A stretch of DNA of 64,000 nucleotides from Aphanomyces cochlioides (taxonomy: Eukaryota; Oomycota; Saprolegniomycetes; Saprolegniales; Verrucalvaceae): the NCBI GenBank assembly GCA_019828595.1, contig JAHQRK010000036.1, positions 372,001-436,000 of the forward strand, read 5' to 3'. Under the pieces are notes generated by a model. It was not told the origin of the DNA, did no database searches, and saw only the letters and a program-made list of their open reading frames with translations. The translations under genes were made by a program, and so were the position numbers. Shown piece after piece: positions 42,105-53,735 of this stretch (its first letter is position 1; every line of letters begins with the position of its first letter).

Positions 42105-44223
42105 CAGGGATGCAATACGTTACGGTATTTTCCGTAACATTACGGTAATACGTTACTATAAAGTCAATCGTATTTCATTACGGTTGCGGCTATTGGTAAT
42201 AGTGTTACTTACAATAAATCTTTGCGTATTACAGTAATAACAATACCCACTCCAATCGAGTGGTCATAAAGCCTTATGGGCCGCAAACGAGACTTCGACG
42301 GTTTGAAGTTCTTCAAGATTGATGGGAATCACGCGAAATGCCTACTTTGCGAGTATACGCATACTGGGAAAAATAGACACGTTCATGCAAATGTCTTACG
42401 ACATCACATGCTTAAGCAGCACAAAAAAGTCGAGCTCCCTACTCCCAAGAAACCAAAGACGTCGATTGATCAATTTCTTGTGTCAGAACCACCTCCTGAC
42501 ACACGCATTTCATACACAACAACAAAGGACAAGGTAGTTCAGAATGTCGTTGACTCGATCGCGAAAGGAGGGCTCCCGCTATGGGCCTTCGAGCGGCCAG
42601 GACTCTCAGACATCGTGGAGCCAATCTGTACGAATGCCGGGCTATCCTTGAACCGTTCAGCAGTACGCACCCTTGTCCTCGAAGCTGCCAAGACCAAACG
42701 TGAAGAATTAGCACGCCTAGTGTCAAATCGACTGATTGCCATCAAATTGGATCTCTGTACTCGATGTCGACGTCACTTCCTTGGTGTCAATATGCAACGC
42801 GTACAGATTGAGACAAAATCCATGTTTACAGCCACTCTATTTGTGCAAGAACTGACTGGTCCTGCGACTACGAAAGCGATTTATGAAGCAATGGTGAAGT
42901 GTATTTCCAAATTTGGTATTGATGAAAAACAAGTATACGGCATCACAACAGACAACGGAAGCAACGTTACTGGGCTCTCCAACTTGATTGAGCTTAAGAG
43001 CGATGTCGACGAAGACGATCTATGTGAGGATGACGATGATACAGAGGCGAATGATGATATTGAATGGAGCAGGGCGATAGACCAATTGCCCGATCGTGGC
43101 AGTGTCTCTGGTGTACGATGTGGTATGCATACATTTCAACTTGCCGTCAACAAAGCCTTGATAAACATTGTGGATCCCAGTATTTTGCGCAAGATACGTT
43201 CAATCGTCAAAAAATGCCACACTGGACTTGTACGCCAACGCTTCGTGGAGAAGGGAGTAAGTTTACCCAAACTCGACATTGTCACAAGATGGGGGTCGAC
43301 ATACGATATGCTTGATTCATGCTTGCGCGTAAGGCAGTGTATTGATGAGGTTTTTGCGGCTAATGATGCACTACGTTGTACTCAAGACGATTGGATGCAA
43401 GTCGAGTGTATTGTGCTGTCTCTAGAGCCGGCAAGGAAGTTGACGACATCTCTTCAGTTAAAGGCAATGCTGGCCGGTGACTTTTTGGCTAAGTGGTTTG
43501 CGACGAAGAAGCTATTGAGGGACACGTCGTTGCCTTTATCTCTGGAATTGGCGAAGACTATGGAGATGCGAGAGTCAAAACTGTTCGAAAACAGCGCTTT
43601 CATTGCTGCTGTGCTTGTGGATTTACGCTATCAAATACTTTTAACGAGAGACCAGAGACGCGTTGGTTTGCAGCACTTAATGGCTACGTGGAAGCGTTTA
43701 TGTAGCAATCGCCCTGCACAAGGCGTTTCGATTGATACGAGTCTTTCGTCGAGCGCAAGCGGAACCATCAGTGAATGTCACGACCCAATTGCTTTTATTA
43801 TTCAAGAAGCTGAAGCAGCAGAGGCTGCAGAGGCCGCTTTTGACTGTGGTGCGATTGATCACAAGGTTGAAACAGCCATTCTTGGCGGGCGACTGTCGAG
43901 GGAAGCAGACATCTTGAAATATTGGTGCGATTTTCCAGATCATGACGTGCGTGATCTTGCGTTAACTGCTATAGCACTTCCAGCAACTCAAGTCAGTGTC
44001 GAGAGGACTTTCAGAGGGCTTCGATACATCCTTCATGACCAAAGAACGAGGATGGCGTCGGAAGTTCTTGATGCGATCATGCTTTTGAGATGCAACACGT
44101 AGAATATCGTATTACCGTAATACATTACGATAATTCAATCGTAACGTTCTTCCCTTACCATTCAACATTGCACCTTACGGTAATACTGAAAACCGTTTGG
44201 TAACGTAACGTATCACATCTCTG
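42105..44223 (+). mobile_element. hAT transposon in pol of the second retroelement (2,119 bp)
   Basis: Flanked by a perfect 8-bp duplication GTCAGGTG (42097-42104 and 44224-44231), the hAT hallmark. Ends are CAGGGATGCAATACGTTACG and, on the other strand, CAGAGATGTGATACGTTACG. Subterminal DNA is full of short TTACGGTAA/CGTAAC words on both sides, probable transposase-binding sites. Confidence 0.95.
42276..44102 (+). CDS. hAT transposase, intact (608 aa)
   Basis: N-terminal BED zinc finger (CLLCEYTHTGKNRHVHANVLRHHMLKQH in part: C-x2-C then H-x4-H), the catalytic region with YGITTDNGSNVTGL and the C-terminal hAT dimerisation block (LALTAIALPATQVSVERTF ... LRYILHDQRTRM). ATG 42276 follows the TIR and subterminal repeats by about 170 bp; stop at 44100-44102. 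The whole frame is open and the target duplication is perfect, so this is a recent, possibly autonomous copy. Confidence 0.93.
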   Translation: MGRKRDFDGLKFFKIDGNHAKCLLCEYTHTGKNRHVHANVLRHHMLKQHKKVELPTPKKPKTSIDQFLVSEPPPDTRISYTTTKDKVVQNVVDSIAKGGLPLWAFERPGLSDIVEPICTNAGLSLNRSAVRTLVLEAAKTKREELARLVSNRLIAIKLDLCTRCRRHFLGVNMQRVQIETKSMFTATLFVQELTGPATTKAIYEAMVKCISKFGIDEKQVYGITTDNGSNVTGLSNLIELKSDVDEDDLCEDDDDTEANDDIEWSRAIDQLPDRGSVSGVRCGMHTFQLAVNKALINIVDPSILRKIRSIVKKCHTGLVRQRFVEKGVSLPKLDIVTRWGSTYDMLDSCLRVRQCIDEVFAANDALRCTQDDWMQVECIVLSLEPARKLTTSLQLKAMLAGDFLAKWFATKKLLRDTSLPLSLELAKTMEMRESKLFENSAFIAAVLVDLRYQILLTRDQRRVGLQHLMATWKRLCSNRPAQGVSIDTSLSSSASGTISECHDPIAFIIQEAEAAEAAEAAFDCGAIDHKVETAILGGRLSREADILKYWCDFPDHDVRDLALTAIALPATQVSVERTFRGLRYILHDQRTRMASEVLDAIMLLRCNT

Positions 44224-44231
44224 GTCAGGTG

Positions 44232-47200
44232 GATCCGGAGGCTCAGGGTCCCGGAGTGGACGAAAAGCATCCGGAATAGGGTCTTCCAAGGCAGTTGAAC
44301 GTGATGTAGGTGACAACTTGTGGTGAAGAGCTATGGTTCCACGGAGACGACGCCATAGACATCCGGACAACCGGGTATTTGTCAAATTCGTCGATCGAAT
44401 CTTTGCAGCGGATCCAAAACGTCCGTCAGTGGCATCTACCGTAGAACCAAAACGAACAGCCTGAGGTGGTTTCGTCCGCATTGTTCGCAGAGCAGGTCTT
44501 GAGACGATTGCCTCACGATGGCGTAATATTGGAGGGATAACAGGTAGAGGCGTCGCTATCCGTTCAATGTGGCTGCTGGTGAAGCAACGGATGGCGGCAA
44601 CAATGGTAGGTCGATCCGTTCGCGGGTCGGCTGAAAAATCACGGTTAGCTCTTCGGGCTTCTTCACAAGTGTTTAAAGTAGTCTCAAATCAAGTCAGCCA
44701 CCGATCCGGATCATCCAAACTGCTGGACACCTCGAGTGTTAGCCGTTCAGCGTCCGTTAACGGTCTCTTCAACGTCTTCACGATAACTTGAGCCATTTCT
44801 TCACGAGTCGGATCCTTGCGCCGGTCACGAATTTTTCTTAGTTGGGATTCGATCGCCTTAGTAGAAACGGGGATCATTTTGTCTTCAATGTCGACATCCG
44901 TCGTCTCGGTAATTCCCTCGAAATCTCCGGCAATGATGGATTCAATCTGGGCAGGTGTAAAATCGGGGGTAGACGTTGGTGGAGACGGATCACTCGGATG
45001 AGACGGATCAAGTGGAACGGATGTCGTGACCGCCGCGTGTGAAAACAGATCATCCGGATTGGGTTCCTCGTCCGGGACCGAAGGAACATTCGAAAAGTAG
45101 CTCGGCGTGATAACGGAGCCGTGTCCCGCTCTACGGGCGGGTTTGCCAAAAATATCAGTCTTAAATTCAACAGGTTGGGAATTCCCGTCCCACCCGGACT
45201 GTTCAATAAAAATTCCGTTGGCTTCCACGTCATCATCGCTTGATATATCCGTACATCCCTCAGGTATCGGTTTCGAGAGGGGGCAGGTTGCTGGGAGCCG
45301 TAGCTTCATCCAGCGAACCATTCCCAAACAGTTCGTCGTCCTTCAGATAGTCTTCTTCGTGATCTGGTCCATCGGATGGTGTCGCCGGAATAAACCGTCG
45401 GCCAACACCACTCGTGTGATCCGTTTCTTCTCCATTTGGTGTCGCCGGTATAATCCGTCGGCTGACACGTTTATCTCCATTCGGGATCCGAGTACTGGGA
45501 TCCATATTCTCAAAATTTGTGGGATAACCCAAGGGGGAATCCGTTACGTCTTCGTTTCGTGTCGCCGGAATTGACCGTCGGTCGGCACTTAAGTTCCTGT
45601 TGAGGGTCCCTGAAGTAGGACCCGGTTGTATATTCATTGTAGGATCTTCATCGAGTTGACCCATGCTTAATCCATGTCGAGTAGCCGGTAAACACCGTCG
45701 GCTAACACGTTTCTTCCCGTCTTGGATCCGTTCGACCGGACCCGTGTTTGTGATATTTTTCATGTTCGGATCCAAGGGATCCGTCGTATCGTTAGTATCA
45801 TCTAACCGGATCGTCGTCAAAGGATCCGGCAGTTTAGTCTTGTTCATTCGTCGTCTCGGGCTGACGCGCTTGTCGTCCGAGGTATCGTTCATACGCACCG
45901 GATCAAGTTGATCCGTAATTCCATTCATAGCCCTCCGCAACGGATCTAGAATCTCGTCGATCCGGTTTGGGGCAGGTCCAGTTTCATCATTGTTTCGTTC
46001 AAAAGTCAATTTCACGCAAGAAGTCTTGTCGGGGTCAGGAGGTTTGACAAGATCCGGGTCACTTCCGTCGGCCGGGGTCTTGTCCCTCTCTTCTCAATTC
46101 GATCCGTACGAGCTTGGTCCGTTTTCTTGCGGAGCGGATGAGGAAGTAGTAGCGCCTCCTCTTCCTCCTCCACGCCCACCTCGTCCGGAGTACGATCCGC
46201 GTCCTCCTTCTCGTCGAGCAACGGCCAAGCCGCATTCCCGGCTATGATGTCCGTATTGGTTACAACGGTAACACGTCAACCGTTGCCAAGAGCACTGGTC
46301 TCGCGGATGACCACTATATCCGCATCGACCGCAAACCACTTGGTCCGAATCCTGAATCTTCTGATCGACGTCCGCACGGATTTTTGGAGCCGGAATTGTC
46401 GGTGGCGGTGATCCGTTAGGAGTCTGGTTCGAAGGTTGAGACGGAGGGTCCGACCGAGATTGTTGTAGAGCCATCGCAACGACTTGAGGAATCTTGTTCA
46501 TAATCCGCGATTCGAGGGTTTCATCAGTATCAGACCGAGACGGTGATCGCCCACGAACGGATCTAGAACCGCCATGCAATGCGGATCTCGGGTCCGGTCC
46601 GTTCGGCTTACTATCGACGTTGATGTCTCGCTTCTGGAGGAACGTAATGCAATCTCGGATCGTGGCTGGCGGAACTTCTCCGTTCTTGAGGCAGGAAATT
46701 AGCCTTGTCTCGACATCCCAGCATAAACTGTCTCACAGTAATGTCATCCGGGATCCGGCAGTGAGTTAAAGCGAAACTCATCCGTTCAGCAAATTCGCAT
46801 AGCGATTCCGTAGCCTTCTGTACTCCGTCCATTGCATATTCTTCCACCAGTGAGCTGTCAATGGTTTCGGCAAACCTTTCTGACAAGGATTTCCTCGCCT
46901 GAGCCCACGAACGGAACGGTGTCAAACTCGCTTCATCGGCCCACCATTTCGAAATTTTCGGATGGGTTGTCTCCATAAGACGGAGGTTGACAATCCGAAG
47001 TATTTCCAAATCTGTCACACCATACTGAATACGGATATCCTCGACCGTAGCCAAGAAGAGCTTGATATGCGTCTTTTCCGCAGTCGAGGCCAACTTCGGA
47101 ACGAACTTGAGAAACTCCGAAAACGAAGGTCCGCTCGCGTTCCAGAGAATCCACGAACGGATCTAATGCTTCCGTGATCCGATCCGGCATTCGATCCGTT

Positions 47201-49888
47201 GGGATCCCCACCGTCACCTCCGTCACCACCATCATCGCCAAACGGGGAACGTCCGAAGTTATTCCGGAGCGGATCTTTCTGGTCCGTATACATGCGAGAC
47301 GGATTGGGCGGAGTTTGATCTTGTTGCGATAGTGGTTGCGTCCTTGTTCCAGGAGGAATTGTCTGCGTTTGACCGATGTATGCGATCGTTGGTTCCGTTG
47401 CAAATTGACGAACCGGATATCCGGCGCTCCCATGGGACTTCGTCGACAGGCTAGCGGTGGCATCCGTACGGTTGTGCAAACCCATGAAGTCCAATCCGTG
47501 AACGGATGGGTTTTTCGGATTCTTGACGTACCCAGCCTGACCTTGTTCGAGTAACTTCTCCGAATTTCCCAGCCGGTCGGATCGACCTAATTTTAGGGAA
47601 TCAACGACACTTTGGAGACTGGCGATCGTATTCTGCGCATACTGGTGAGCGGATTCGAGAGCCTGATGTTCCGCCCGGGATTTCTCGAGCTGACCCGTAA
47701 GTTTTGTAATACTCTCTCCCCGTATTTCGATAGCAGTCTCCAAATTGGCTATCGCTCGTTCAGCTTCGTTCAGTTCAATCCGTACGTTTTTGGCCTTTTG
47801 TAGTTGAACGGACGTCTCTTCCAGAGCAATCCGTTTCTTCGCACTTTCGTCTTCCAGGCTACGGATGTAGTTTTGCAACTCGGACTTTTCACGACGCCAT
47901 TGATTGAACGTTGCGTCCTTTTGGTCCTTCAATTGTTCCGCTAATATACGTTCGAATTGCGAAATCCGTTCATCGCGATCCGTACGGACCTCTTCAAGCT
48001 CGGATTCAGACAGTGCTCGGGCTTCTTGAGATAAGTCAATTTCGCGGTCAAGAGCTGCTTGAAGTCCAACCACTCGGGAAAGAGCATCTTCCTTCGCTTG
48101 TTGTTCCTCGGATATGAGCTTCTTTAGTCGAGGACACTCCAAGCATCCGTTCAGCTCAGTCCGTTCACGGACTTGCTTCAAAGTTTCGAAACTACGGATG
48201 ACTCGCTGCTTCGATTCGATCTCGGATTGTAGATCGCCAATCTTCTTGACCAATCGGCTGCACTCGTTCGGTGCGTCGCCACTTGTTTGACTAGGTCCGC
48301 ATTTTCAATCTCGACGCTTTCCAACAATAAGGAATCTGTTTGACGCCCCGTCGTAACATCTCGGAGTTCCAACTGCATCCGTTCCAGGGAAGTAACTAAT
48401 TCAATCCGTTCCTCTTCTAAAACTTTGTTCATGGAACGAATTTCGTTGTTGTCCGTTTGGAGCTTTGTCAATTCCAACTGCATCCGTTCCAGGGAGGTGG
48501 TCAGTTCGGTCCGTTCTTCTTCCAAAGCTTTGTTCATGGAACGGATTTGCTGGTTGTCCGTTTCCGTAGAGCGGATCAAAGATCGGTGCGCGGTCTCGAA
48601 GTTCCGTAATTCAGCATCCGCGAATGATTTTTCGGAGATCAATTCCGCATGTTCAGATCTGATCTTTCGTAACCCGGATTCAACGTTTGAAAGTTCGGTT
48701 CCTTGAGATTCGTATTCAGACTTCAATTGAGACAATTCGTTTTCCAAGTGGGTCAAATCCGCGGTATAAATCGCCACGTCTTCTTCCAACAAACGGATCT
48801 TCAATTCGGATTGAGTCTGAAGTCCCTTGAGTTCCTTCACTTCCCTCGTCCTTAGGCCAAATTGGTCTTGATATGTACGTCGATTCGCCATGACGGCGTC
48901 TTGTACAGCAGCCTGGAACTCGGGATAGCCAAGAAACTCTTGGCGGATCCGTTCGCGGATTTCTCAATCGATTCGGACATCCGTACTCGGATTTCCTCGC
49001 TGGCAGCGCTGACACGAATCATCACTTGCTCTTCGAATTGTAACTTCAGATGCTCCATGTATCCGTAGAAGACACGGATCCGATCACGTTCTCTTGATTC
49101 GTAGTGGTTGATAATCTCAGATGCAAAAATCCGAGCATCCGTTTCGAGTCTCAACCGTTCGCGTTGTGCAGTCAGTTCGTTTCTCAGGATTTCAAACTGT
49201 CGGGCTTGTATCGTCCGCACTTCAAGTTCGAACTGATTGTAGTCCCGCTGCATCGTCGAAACGGAGTGGTTGGTAGCTTCTTTCGAGAATTTCTCCATCT
49301 CACGGATGATCAAGTAATCCGGACCGGATGGTCCGTCAGCGGGAAGCTCAATGATCGGCTCAGTTTGGTTACTTTAAATCTCACGGTGATGCGGTGAGTC
49401 ATCAGTCCGTTTGTCTCCGTACGAAACGCTCGGAGACTTGTCCGTTACGTCATCATCATTCGTCTCCACAGACGTCAAAAACGGATCTTCCTCGTCCGAG
49501 TTGTCCGGTGGATAGATCCGTCAAGTTTCATATCCGTAGGAGGACTTTCGACGGCTTGCATCTTCGGTGGAATCATTGACTGAGGCGAGACGTCGGGATC
49601 ATCTTCGGGGTCTCGCTTTCCAGTACGGATCGCTTCATCCGTAAGGATAGATCCGCCCATTTCGGGTACTTCGTACGGATTAACATCTTCGGGACTGTTA
49701 ATGACTTCGGTTATTGCGGCATTCGCGTTTTCTTTTGTTTTTCTTGATCGAGAGGGTTTCTCGTACGCTCCGTATTCGGGAGCCATTCCTAAGAGTCGGC
49801 AGATTGCCTTGAGGCCGTGGCGGAAGGCTTCTCTTTCGTTGATGACATTGTTCTCACTTCTTTGTTCGTCGTTCAGCAAGCGACGCAC
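44232..49888 (-). pseudogene. gag: gag-like polyprotein of the second Ty3/gypsy element, many frameshifts
   Basis: From the right: an acidic/basic leader (49888-49475), long coiled coils (49313-47600, e.g. ERMQLELTKLQTDNNEIRSM), a retrotransposon gag domain (47093-46611, IVNLRLMETTHPKISKWWAD) and two CCHC zinc knuckles, CGRCGYSGHPRDQC and CYRCNQYGHHSREC (46333-46230), then an RGG-rich stretch and a long Asp/Pro-rich region to 44232. The sequence jumps frame about eight times. The N-terminal coiled-coil part of some 700 residues is unusual for gag. Confidence 0.75.
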
Positions 49889-49906
49889 AGTACCTTGCTT
49901 CTCTAA

Positions 49907-50310
49907 TGTGGCAGTAAATGTCTGGTTTTGTGGATACTTGTGCGCGGGGCGAACGGACGATCAGCGTTCAGGTGGCGCGGTTGGGGAGACAGCGGCACCA
50001 GAGCGGTACAACCGTGCGTGAGTTTTAAGGGTAAAACGATTGTCATTAAAGGTTCTTAAAGTGTCCTACATATGCAGAAAAGTATAGCTATAGGGGGATG
50101 AAGATAGACTCGCGTGGCAGTGACGCAGTGGGCTTGACTTTCTTGAACTGCAACTCATTAGTAATGGGTGTAATTGGCAAAGGCTCTTGTGATCCGTTCG
50201 AACCACCGAAGGATCGGATCGAGGATTATCGAGGCATCATCCGTTGTCCTTCCATGGATCCGACGGAACGGATCCGGGCGAAATACACGAATGACACACA
50301 TTTCGCCACA
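49907..50310 (-). repeat. 5' LTR of the second Ty3/gypsy element (404 bp)
   Basis: TG...CA ends, 404 bp, two visible substitutions from the inverted LTR at 37943-38346. The outer flank reads TGGA in element sense. No standard tRNA primer site is obvious in the first bases inside (49906 downwards). Confidence 0.92.
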
Positions 50311-50655
50311 TCCACCTCATCGATGATTCCGAGCCACAGACTAGCAATTACGAACCGAAAAGAAGGGCGCAATACAGCTAGCTTTACAGATTGTCCAAGG
50401 AACAAAACCACGCGAGTCAGTCGATCCTAAGAGCCCTGTAGACGTCAATCACGATGTCCTCGGCAGTCGCCGCGATCTTTGTCCTGTTTGATCTTAGGGC
50501 GTGAGGAATGAATGTATTGTATTTTCGTAACAATATTTTCCAATTTTTTACCAAAAAATAGCCAAACATTTGAAAATTTTGAAAAAGTGCAAAAATCTTA
50601 AATTTGCCAAATTTCAAATTGCTTGGTGGCTCCTCTGGACCGCTCTTTCGCCGCC
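50311..50655. other. upstream region of the cyclophilin gene
   Basis: Host DNA, about 345 bp, with an AT-rich block at 50515-50600. No gene. It probably holds the cyclophilin promoter; I cannot point to a clear initiator. Confidence 0.4.
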
Positions 50656-51969
50656 ATGAAGGAGCACGTCGTCTACTTCGGTTCGTCAAACTCTATTCCC
50701 ACCGTCATGAATCGGCCTAGATATTGAGATCGGCGGCAAGAAAAGCGGCCGGATTGTCTTTCGTTTGTATGGCGATACCCCAATGACGAGCGAGAACTTT
50801 CGAGCGCTGTGCACGGGGGAGAAAGGACTCGGCACAACGACGCACAAACCCTTGTCGTATAAAGGTACGCAATCCATGAAATCAACTTGCCATCTAATGT
50901 TGATAACGACGAAGGATCGATTTTCCATCGGATTATTGATGGATTCATGTGCCAAGGCGGGGATTTTTCCAACCGGAATGGGACTGGCGGTGAATCCATT
51001 TATGGAGCCAAATTCAAGGACGAGAACTTCCTCCACAGACATACAAGAGCTGGGCTGCTAAGTATGGCAAATGCTGGACCCAACACGAACGGAAGTCAGT
51101 TCTTCATCACACTCGCGCCGACGAAGCATTTGGACGGAAAGCATGTCGTGTTTGGCGAGGTCATTAAAGGGATGGATGTCGTGTATGCAATGGAGGCAGT
51201 GCCCAAGGGGCGAAATGACAAACCTACTCATGACGTTGTGATTGCTGATTGTGGTGTCCTTGAAGAGGATTCATACAAGGATAAAGAAGCGAAAAGGGAG
51301 AAGAAAGCCATGAAGAAGGCTCTCAAGAAAGAAAAGAAGAGGCTGAAAAAAGAGAAGAAGAAGGAGAAAAAGAGACGCAAGCGTCGTAGCGATAGTAGTG
51401 ACAGCTGCAGCTCAGAGTCTCCTCGTGGACGAAGTCCCATGAAGAAGCCTCGGGTTGACGATCGACGCTCACGAACGCCTCCCCGACGAAATGTGAGTGA
51501 AACACCTCCACGAAAGCGCACTCCATCGCCCCGACGAAATACCAGTCGCTCGCCTCCTCGAAAGCGCACTCCGTCGCCCCGTGGGAGAAGGAGTCCCTCC
51601 CCTCGCTCCGGAGACAAGAGGCGATCGACTAGCCCAAGACAACGAGAAACCCCTTCGCGACGTCGAACTCCCAGCCCTTTTCGACCTCAACATCGAAGCC
51701 CTGCTCGAAACGAGAGAAGACGCACTCCCAGTCCTTTCCGCCCAAGATCTCGCAGCCCTTATCGCAATGAACCCCGGCGTAAGCCTAGCCCCTATCGTCC
51801 ACGAAGCAGAAGTCCATACAGAGAGGACAGCCGGCGTTCCCCTCGTAGAAGAAGTCGAAGCCGCAGTGGTAGTCCTCGTTCGCCCAGTCGCCATCGTTCA
51901 AGAAGTCGAAGCCCTCGACGAAATCAGCGTCGTCGTACGCCGAGTCCTTTCGTTGCTCGTCGAGGCTAG
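50656..51969 (+). CDS. cyclophilin-type peptidyl-prolyl isomerase with C-terminal RS domain (407 aa)
   Basis: Catalyses cis-trans isomerisation of X-Pro bonds; the RS tail places it with the nuclear SR-cyclophilins that associate with splicing factors and the RNA polymerase II tail. Three exons: 50656-50680, 50721-50864 and 50915-51969, with introns of 40 and 50 nt (GT-AG). Joined, they give [61 protein letters not shown] (Arg, Phe, Met, Gln and Phe of the active site) and HVVFGEV. A Lys-rich helix and about 180 residues rich in RS, RTPSP and SPRR repeats follow. The ATG 50656 start is chosen because it is needed for the first beta strand. No defect seen. Confidence 0.93.
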
Positions 51970-52038
51970 CTCTGCTCTTTCTAAGCAACATTTCAATGCA
52001 TTTCATTCGATTCATCACGATCAAGTCTCATGCAAGTC

Positions 52039-52376
52039 TCACGAACGCATTGCACGTTTCAATGGAGTGTACAAGTCCACCGACAGAGTTGCCGGGAAAC
52101 CCACTGGGAGCGGCATCTCTTGCGGAATTCCTAGGATTCGTTGTCCGTCGAAGTGGATCTCGGTTCTTGGCGCGACAATTGGAAGTGGATCGAGTGGCTC
52201 AAGAGGATCTGCTCGAACATCGTACTGCTTGTACTCGGCATTCGCAAAGTCGCGCTCGAACTTGACACACAGTGCGCACTCCACTCCTGGCATGACAGCC
52301 CATGCCAATAACGCCTTATGGTCCAGTTGCCCTTGTGCCATTCCCCACGGCTGCGAGACTCCGATTAATTGTGGTC
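52039..52376 (-). pseudogene. repeat-family gene U, copy 1 (C-terminal third)
   Basis: Matches the last 110 residues of the intact copy at 61647-62417: IGVSQPWGMAQGQLDHKA, CALCVKFERDFANAEYK, IHFDGQRILGIPQ, GFPATLSVDLYTPL. Homology stops at about 52376. It converges on the cyclophilin gene with 70 bp between stops. Confidence 0.7.
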
Positions 52377-52617
52377 AATTCTTGTAACTAAGTATCAAGG
52401 TATTGCGATCGCCGTTGTGGATTTTCTTTGGACTCTGATGGATCTCGCGAATCGCGATGATGACTTTGGACCACCTGCGACGGATCTTATCGTAAAAAGA
52501 CGGTTGTCTTTACATCGCTGATTTAAGCGGCAGATAACGAGACTAGTGAGGTGGTAACTTCGACCCAAATGGAGCTTAGGCCAATATGATTGAGGTGCTT
52601 ATCTCCCTTAATTCTTG

Positions 52618-53400
52618 TTAACTTATCGTCGACCTCGCTGAAGACACCGATGACTTGAGTCTTGCCAATCGCAGCGGAGTGTACAAATCCACCGACAAAG
52701 TTGCCGGGAAACCTAGTGGGATGCGGAATCCCAAGGATTCGCCGTCCGTCAATGGGGACCTCGGTTCTTGGCGCGACAATCGGAAGTGGAGCAGTGGCAC
52801 ACAAGAGGATGTGCTCGCGCATCGTGCAGCTTGTACACGGAGTTTGCAAAGTTGGGATCGAACTTGACACACAGCACCTCCTCCTCCTGCCATTCTCGAT
52901 ATCGCCTTGTGGTCGAGTCGTCGTCCTTGAGCCATTCCCCACGGCAGCGAGACTCCAATCATGATTGTCCGAAAGTTGCCAAATCTTGGAACATCAGGAG
53001 GAAGCACAGAGTGTGGTGTTTGACAGTATGGTCCAAAACTGAGGCCTGGAGCCCATCGTCGGCCTTGGGAATACGTGGCAGTAAGGTTACCAAAGAGCCA
53101 TTCCTCGATATGATATTCGTGGAATCGTTTCGACAGTCGCCAAATATACTTGGCATGTGGCGTGCTGTCAAGCTCGATGATGTGGATCTCACCAGAGTCA
53201 TCAAACCATTTGAGAAAATTGGGTCGGACGACTTGGCCGTTTGCTGATCCGACCGGTGCCTCCACGTCTGGCACAACAACCGCTAGTGTTTCGCAGATTG
53301 AAGTACAATGATTGCCACCACAGCCGCCGCAGATCGCGCTGATGCCTCTTGCAACGGAGCTCTTGCATTGGAGGCGGTCGAGAAATGAACAAGCTTGTTC
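52618..53400 (-). pseudogene. repeat-family gene U, copy 2 (degenerate)
   Basis: A long open frame reads through it but the match to the intact copy is patchy: VVRPNFLKWFDDSGEIHIIE, LSFGPYCQTPHSVLPPDVP and GFPATLSVDLYTPL fit, while the middle is out of frame (the CVKFD part is read in another phase) and the residues around the conserved TEEEWNAFADCDG are lost. It meets copy 3 head to head near 53400. Confidence 0.65.
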
Positions 53401-53407
53401 ATTGGAC

Positions 53408-53735
53408 TTCATTGTAACCTTATTGCGACGTATTCCCAAGGCGCACGACGGGCCCAGACCTGAGTTTTGGGCCATACAGTTCCTCACGGCGTTCCATGCT
53501 TTGACGACTTTCGGACGACCAAGATTGAAATTGGAGTCTCTCAGCGGTGGAGAATAGCGCAAGGACAACTCGACCACAAGGCGATATCGATAAGGGCAGG
53601 AGTGGAGTGCGTGCTGTGTTTCAAGTTCGATCGTGACTTTGAAAACGCTGAATACAAACTGTACGATGTTTGAGCACATCCCCTTGTGCAACTACGTCCA
53701 CTTGCGATTGTCGCGCCAAGAACTGAGATCCACTT
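53408..53735 (+). pseudogene. repeat-family gene U, copy 3 (inverted partial)
   Basis: Plus-strand fragment with DDFRTTKIEIGVSQRW, GQLDHKAISI, CVLCFKFDRDFENAEYKLYD and, after a stop, IVAPRTEIHF. It forms an inverted pair with copy 2. It breaks off at 53735. Confidence 0.65.

Larger units (their letters stand above)
36368..50310 (-). mobile_element. second Ty3/gypsy retrotransposon, rearranged by an inversion and split by a hAT element
   Basis: Gag, protease and RT-RNase H lie on the minus strand (49888 down to 38992), but integrase and the 3' LTR lie on the plus strand (36368-38346). The two 404-bp LTRs are therefore inverted to each other. With the segment 36368-38991 turned back, pol is continuous, both LTRs agree in direction and both outer flanks read TGGA, a 4-bp target duplication. 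Coding frames are shifted in many places. Confidence 0.85.
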
